Shown here in pieces: positions 49,981 through 53,291 of a DNA stretch of 53,291 bases (the first letter of the stretch is position 1; the number at the start of each line of letters is the position of its first letter). The position numbers were made by a program, and so were the translations under genes. The notes beneath the pieces are model-generated. The model ran no database searches, was not told the DNA's origin, and saw nothing but the letters and a program-made list of their open reading frames with translations. Source of the DNA: Candidatus Zixiibacteriota bacterium. GTDB taxonomy: Bacteria > Zixibacteria > MSB-5A5 > SM23-73-2. The stretch is from NCBI GenBank assembly GCA_030615745.1, contig JAUWYR010000015.1:1-53291 (forward strand), in the 5' to 3' direction.

Positions 49981-52114
49981 ATCTCCTCAAAAGCGTAACA
50001 AAAAGCCCTGCCATTATCAATATTGTCCCGAGCCAGACTAAGCTGATAAGTGGCTTTTTGCTCACCTCTAAGACTAAAACCTCTTTTTGCTCCTCATCCA
50101 CCAAAGCTAAGGAAACCATTTTTCTGTCTGCATCCACTTCATCTAAATACAATAACTCTCCACCGGAAAGCTTTGCTCCAACCTGCTCTTTTTCCTCAGC
50201 CCCTAAAATTAACAAAGGAACTAAAGTATCCTTTACCCCATCCTTTTCCACTTCTAAGACCACTCCCACAGCGATTTCCCCACCTTCTCCATGAGAAGTG
50301 ATATCAAAACTTAAAAATTTTATCAAGTAGCCCTTTATCTCGGTGGAATCCCCTTTGGTCAAACTAAAACTTTCCCAGTTTTCCTGTATATCAGATGGTG
50401 CTAAATAGAGGTCAGATAAAAAACCATACTCGATATGTGGGCTCCTCACTATGGACTCCGTATACTGGCTAAAGTAGAATTTTGGTTTGGCTGAAAAGCT
50501 TTTATTGTTTTTCTCAACATCAATCTGTAAAAAGTTATCCTCATCCAGAAAAGAGCCTTTCATTCCCTTATAGATGAATTTATACTCAAAAACTTCTTTC
50601 TGCTCACCCAATGGCAGATTAATTGTTTCTGTGACATTGTAACCTGATGAGAACAAAACTCCTACAAGCATTATCCCGAATCCGATATGTGAAAGATACC
50701 CTCCAAAAGATTTTGACCCTTTCTTTATCCTTTGAAAAAGTGCCTTCAAATTGGTGAAAAAGACCAAAAGAAATAAAAATAAAAATACAGAATAGAGAGT
50801 TGAGCGAACCATAAAGAAAATCGCTAAAATTGTTAAAATAATTGAGATGAACACAGGGTAATAAAGCTTTTTCAAAATCTCAAAAGGCTTTGAGCTTTTC
50901 CACAATAAAACCGGCGCAACTCCTAAAATTATGCCGATTATTATGGCTATTGGAAAGTTAGTTCGAATATAATAGATTGTATGAACTTTGGATGGGTTTC
51001 CAAAAAGTCCGGTGATAATAGGAGATGAGGTTCCTAAAAGTATTAGGATAGCACTCGCTAAAATGAATATCAAGCCTAATAACACACCGAAACTCTGGGA
51101 TAAAAAATTAAGATTTGAGGGATGTGATTTTATCTTAGAAAAACGTAAAAGAAAAAATCCTAATGAGAAAAAAGTGAAAAAAAGCATCCCCAAGACCAAA
51201 AAGAGATTTATACCTAAATCGGTAAAAGAGTGCACAGAGAAATCAGCCAAAACCCCTGACCTGGTTAAAAAAGTTCCGTATAAGACTAAAAGAAAGGTTG
51301 CGATTGCTAAAAAAAGATTGGTCTTGGAAAGACTTTTATCTCTTCTCCCTAATAGGATCCCGTGCAGTAGGGCAACAGAAAAAAGCCAGGGAATCAAAGA
51401 GGCATTCTCCACCGGGTCCCATCCCCAGTAACCCCCCCAGCCTAAGACCTTATAAGCCCAGTATCCGCCAGAGAAGACCCCTGCTCCTAAAAATAATAAA
51501 CCGAATGATATCCAGGGCAAAGAGTTATCTATCCAGTATTCATATCTATTTTTTACTAAAGATGTCACAGCGAAACAGAAAGGAATTGCTAAAGCGGAAT
51601 ATCCGATAAATATCAAAGGTGGATGAATCACCATCCAGAAATCCAAAAGCAAAGGGTTCAGTCCTCTCCCATCTTCTGGAACTACTGGCAAAAGCTCAAA
51701 AGGGCTTTTTTTCAAAAGCAATGTCAAAAGAAAAATCTGAACCAGTAAAAAGAAAAATAAAGTTAGCCAATCTTTGTTATTTGATTTTTTTATCAGAAAA
51801 AGACCTAATATCGAGCCCAAAAAAACCCAAAGAAGAAATGTCCCTTCCTGCCCAGCCCAGAACGAGGAGATGAGATAAAAAAAAGGCAGGTTTTTTGAGG
51901 AATATCCATAAACATAAGAAAACTCGAAGTGGTGGGTCAAAAAAAGTATGAATAAATAAATTGTGGCAAAAGAGGTGAAAAATAAAAAACCATAATAAAA
52001 TTTTTTGCCCAAAGAGGTTGCAAAAAGATTTTTCTTAGAAGCTATTAAAAAAAATAAAGCGGAGAAAACCGCACAAAATAAAGCCAAATACAGGCTAAGA
52101 TTTCCCCAAATCAT
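49979..52114 (-). CDS. ccmF: Cytochrome c maturation haem lyase CcmF
   Basis: 711 residues, about 15 helices. The WWD haem-handling motif WGGYWGWDPVENAS is at about 226-239, with HPPLIFIGYSALAIPF before it and LTRSGVLADFSVHSF after it. It attaches haem from CcmE to apocytochrome c. The ATG touches the ccmE stop. The large C-terminal periplasmic part is present. Confidence 0.96.
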   Translation of the reverse strand: MIWGNLSLYLALFCAVFSALFFLIASKKNLFATSLGKKFYYGFLFFTSFATIYLFILFLTHHFEFSYVYGYSSKNLPFFYLISSFWAGQEGTFLLWVFLGSILGLFLIKKSNNKDWLTLFFFLLVQIFLLTLLLKKSPFELLPVVPEDGRGLNPLLLDFWMVIHPPLIFIGYSALAIPFCFAVTSLVKNRYEYWIDNSLPWISFGLLFLGAGVFSGGYWAYKVLGWGGYWGWDPVENASLIPWLFSVALLHGILLGRRDKSLSKTNLFLAIATFLLVLYGTFLTRSGVLADFSVHSFTDLGINLFLVLGMLFFTFFSLGFFLLRFSKIKSHPSNLNFLSQSFGVLLGLIFILASAILILLGTSSPIITGLFGNPSKVHTIYYIRTNFPIAIIIGIILGVAPVLLWKSSKPFEILKKLYYPVFISIILTILAIFFMVRSTLYSVFLFLFLLVFFTNLKALFQRIKKGSKSFGGYLSHIGFGIMLVGVLFSSGYNVTETINLPLGEQKEVFEYKFIYKGMKGSFLDEDNFLQIDVEKNNKSFSAKPKFYFSQYTESIVRSPHIEYGFLSDLYLAPSDIQENWESFSLTKGDSTEIKGYLIKFLSFDITSHGEGGEIAVGVVLEVEKDGVKDTLVPLLILGAEEKEQVGAKLSGGELLYLDEVDADRKMVSLALVDEEQKEVLVLEVSKKPLISLVWLGTILIMAGLFVTLLRR

Positions 52115-52482
52115 TATCTTTCATTTCCCTGATATTTGGAAGGACATTTTACCAAGACTTGTTCAGCAACGAATTTGTCAAATTCATATTTTCCTATAAC
52201 AACAATATCAGTGGCATTTTCGAAATTGGCCGGTTTAATACCGTCATAGACCACAGAAAGTCTCTCTCCCTTTTGATTTTTCAGGGTGAAATATAATAGA
52301 TTTTTTTTTAGGTCATATTCTGTCTCATCCAAAACCAGTTTCCCGATAATCTGAACAACACCTTCAGATTTTTTCGCCTGCTCAAAGCTCACATAGGGAG
52401 TTAAGTTTTTTCTGAAGGATAATGCTCCGAAAACCATAAAAACAATTATTATAAAAATCCCGATGAAAACTTTGAGATTCAT
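52114..52482 (-). CDS. ccmE: Haem chaperone CcmE, Cys-type
   Basis: 122 residues. One N-terminal anchor helix and an OB-fold domain. At the haem site the usual HDExY is replaced by C113-P-S-K-Y117 (CxxxY), the variant found in archaea and some sulphate reducers, where haem is bound through cysteine. It lies between ccmD and ccmF with overlaps on both sides. Confidence 0.92.
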   Translation of the reverse strand: MNLKVFIGIFIIIVFMVFGALSFRKNLTPYVSFEQAKKSEGVVQIIGKLVLDETEYDLKKNLLYFTLKNQKGERLSVVYDGIKPANFENATDIVVIGKYEFDKFVAEQVLVKCPSKYQGNER

Positions 52483-52586
52483 CTTCTTTCCAACTCTTTA
52501 ATTCTTTTATCCAACCTCAATAAATAAAAAAAGATCCCAATCCAGGAGACTAAAGTAACTATCAAAGTTATGTAGTTAGAGCTCAT
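52479..52586 (-). CDS. ccmD: CcmD-like small membrane protein
   Basis: 35 residues from ATG 52586: MSSNYITLIVTLVSWIGIFF, then YLLRLDKRIKELERR. A single helix with a basic C-terminus, like CcmD. Its ATG overlaps the end of ccmC and its stop overlaps the ccmE ATG (ATGA). CcmD helps release holo-CcmE from CcmABC. Confidence 0.8.
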   Translation of the reverse strand: MSSNYITLIVTLVSWIGIFFYLLRLDKRIKELERR

Positions 52587-53238
52587 AACCACTCCTTTTT
52601 TCTTTTTCAAAAGAAATTTTTAAAAGTGAGACCTCTAATTTATAGATCCACAAAAAAAGAAAGGAAAATCCTAAAAGTGAAGTTAAAAATAAAACAAGCA
52701 GTTTGAAAGGAAGCTGGAGTCTAAAACTTGCATCAATTATAGAATCGGCGGGATGAAGAGATTGAAAAACTCTTGGGACAACAAATACAAAAAATGGGAC
52801 TGAGCAAAAGGCTAAGATCGAATAGACCGAGGCAAAAACAGCCCTTCTTTTTTCGTTATCTATTGCTGATCTTAAGGCGAAGTAGGCTCCATAGATTAAA
52901 ATTAAAATAAAGACCGAAGTCTGCCTCGGGTCCCAGTTCCAGAAAGTTCCCCAGCTATATTTGGCAAAAATTGAGCCTGATAGTAAAGCTAAAAAACAGA
53001 ATAAAAATCCTAAACGAGAGGCACAAGCTGCTTTTATATCATATCCAAAATAGTGATTTTTAAGATACAGAATGCTATTTCTCATCGACATAAAAAAAGC
53101 CAAAACAGCAACCCAGGCAAAAGGAACGTGAAAATAGAATATCCTCGAGACCTCACCCAACTCTTTTTGAGGCGGAGGTAAAAGAAAGGCAAAGATTATG
53201 ACTATGCTGAGCAAAATTCCTGTTATGATTTTTAACAA
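52576..53238 (-). CDS. ccmC: Haem exporter protein CcmC
   Basis: 220 residues, six helices. WWD motif WGTFWNWDPRQTS (96-108), and histidines in FYFHVPFAWVA and SLHPADS. It loads haem onto CcmE. The start is TTG 53238, with AAGGAG eight bases upstream at the end of ccmB; no ATG fits better. Confidence 0.94.
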   Translation of the reverse strand: MLKIITGILLSIVIIFAFLLPPPQKELGEVSRIFYFHVPFAWVAVLAFFMSMRNSILYLKNHYFGYDIKAACASRLGFLFCFLALLSGSIFAKYSWGTFWNWDPRQTSVFILILIYGAYFALRSAIDNEKRRAVFASVYSILAFCSVPFFVFVVPRVFQSLHPADSIIDASFRLQLPFKLLVLFLTSLLGFSFLFLWIYKLEVSLLKISFEKEKRSGYEL

Positions 53239-53243
53239 AAGTT

Positions 53244-53291
53244 TTACTCCTTCCAGATAAATTCAAAAAGCAAAAATGATAAAACCAGCAT
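53244..53291 (-). CDS. ccmB: CcmB C-terminus (cut by window edge)
   Basis: The last 15 codons LVLSFLLFEFIWKE and a TAA. Hydrophobic end and position before ccmC fit CcmB, the membrane partner of the CcmA ATPase. The rest lies outside the window. Confidence 0.6.
   Translation of the reverse strand: MLVLSFLLFEFIWKE

Overview
The window looks like a chromosomal contig of an uncultured Gram-negative bacterium from the FCB side of the tree (a Zixibacteria-, Marinimicrobia- or WOR-3-like lineage). This is an inference from gene content: a CarboxypepD-reg/TonB-plug receptor, a PorV-like protein, secreted proteins with the C-terminal YPNPFNPST/FlgD-like sorting region, a GWxTD-domain lipoprotein, System I cytochrome c maturation, multihaem cytochromes and a moderately AT-rich base composition. 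No rRNA or phylogenetic marker here fixes the phylum.

Layout. 1-5.9 kb (minus strand) is a respiratory block: a haem-binding sensor kinase cut by the edge, a cytochrome b C-terminal fragment, an NrfD/HybB membrane subunit, a HybA-like ferredoxin, a 13-haem cytochrome c, a 42-residue membrane protein and a membrane-anchored GcvH-like protein. This resembles the Hmc family of quinone-linked transmembrane redox complexes. A perfect CRP/FNR-type palindrome lies in its leader. 6.7-10.8 kb carries a GyrI-like lipoprotein, tRNA-Glu(CTC), a glycosyltransferase and a three-gene TIGR04255/HicB-like/HicA-like cassette, followed by a degraded IS256-family transposase. 11.9-21.1 kb is the housekeeping lipid operon yceD-rpmF-plsX-fabH-fabD-fabG-acpP-fabF-rnc, then an acyl-CoA dehydrogenase and a lipoyl/octanoyl transferase. 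21.5-30.6 kb is a strong-promoter, terminator-bounded operon of four envelope proteins (TonB-type receptor, sorted surface protein, PorV-like protein, lipoprotein). 30.6-36.7 kb holds a GT39-TPR membrane protein and a secreted subtilisin-like protease with short tandem repeats in its sorting domain.

37-50 kb mixes core genes (dxr, rseP, lepB, a GWxTD lipoprotein) with an accessory block, all on the minus strand: a VIT1-like transporter, GNAT, a TonB-C lipoprotein, a nuclease-like protein and a large STAND NTPase. Inside the accessory block are three of the window's four copies of a two-hairpin repeat; two of them are fused to the same truncated methyltransferase start. A second, REP-like repeat family (GTCATTGCGAG...GAAGCAATCTC) occurs at four places in intergenic DNA. 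50-53.3 kb is the ccmB-C-D-E-F operon (minus strand) with a Cys-type CcmE, which fits the need to make the multihaem cytochromes at the other end of the window.

The best candidates for something new are: the two-hairpin element with methyltransferase stubs, the STAND NTPase with 43-residue repeats, the TIGR04255/HicBA-like cassette, the calcium-ligand-like repeats inserted in the TonB receptor, the heptanucleotide repeat in the protease sorting domain, and the lipoprotein-pilin chimera.
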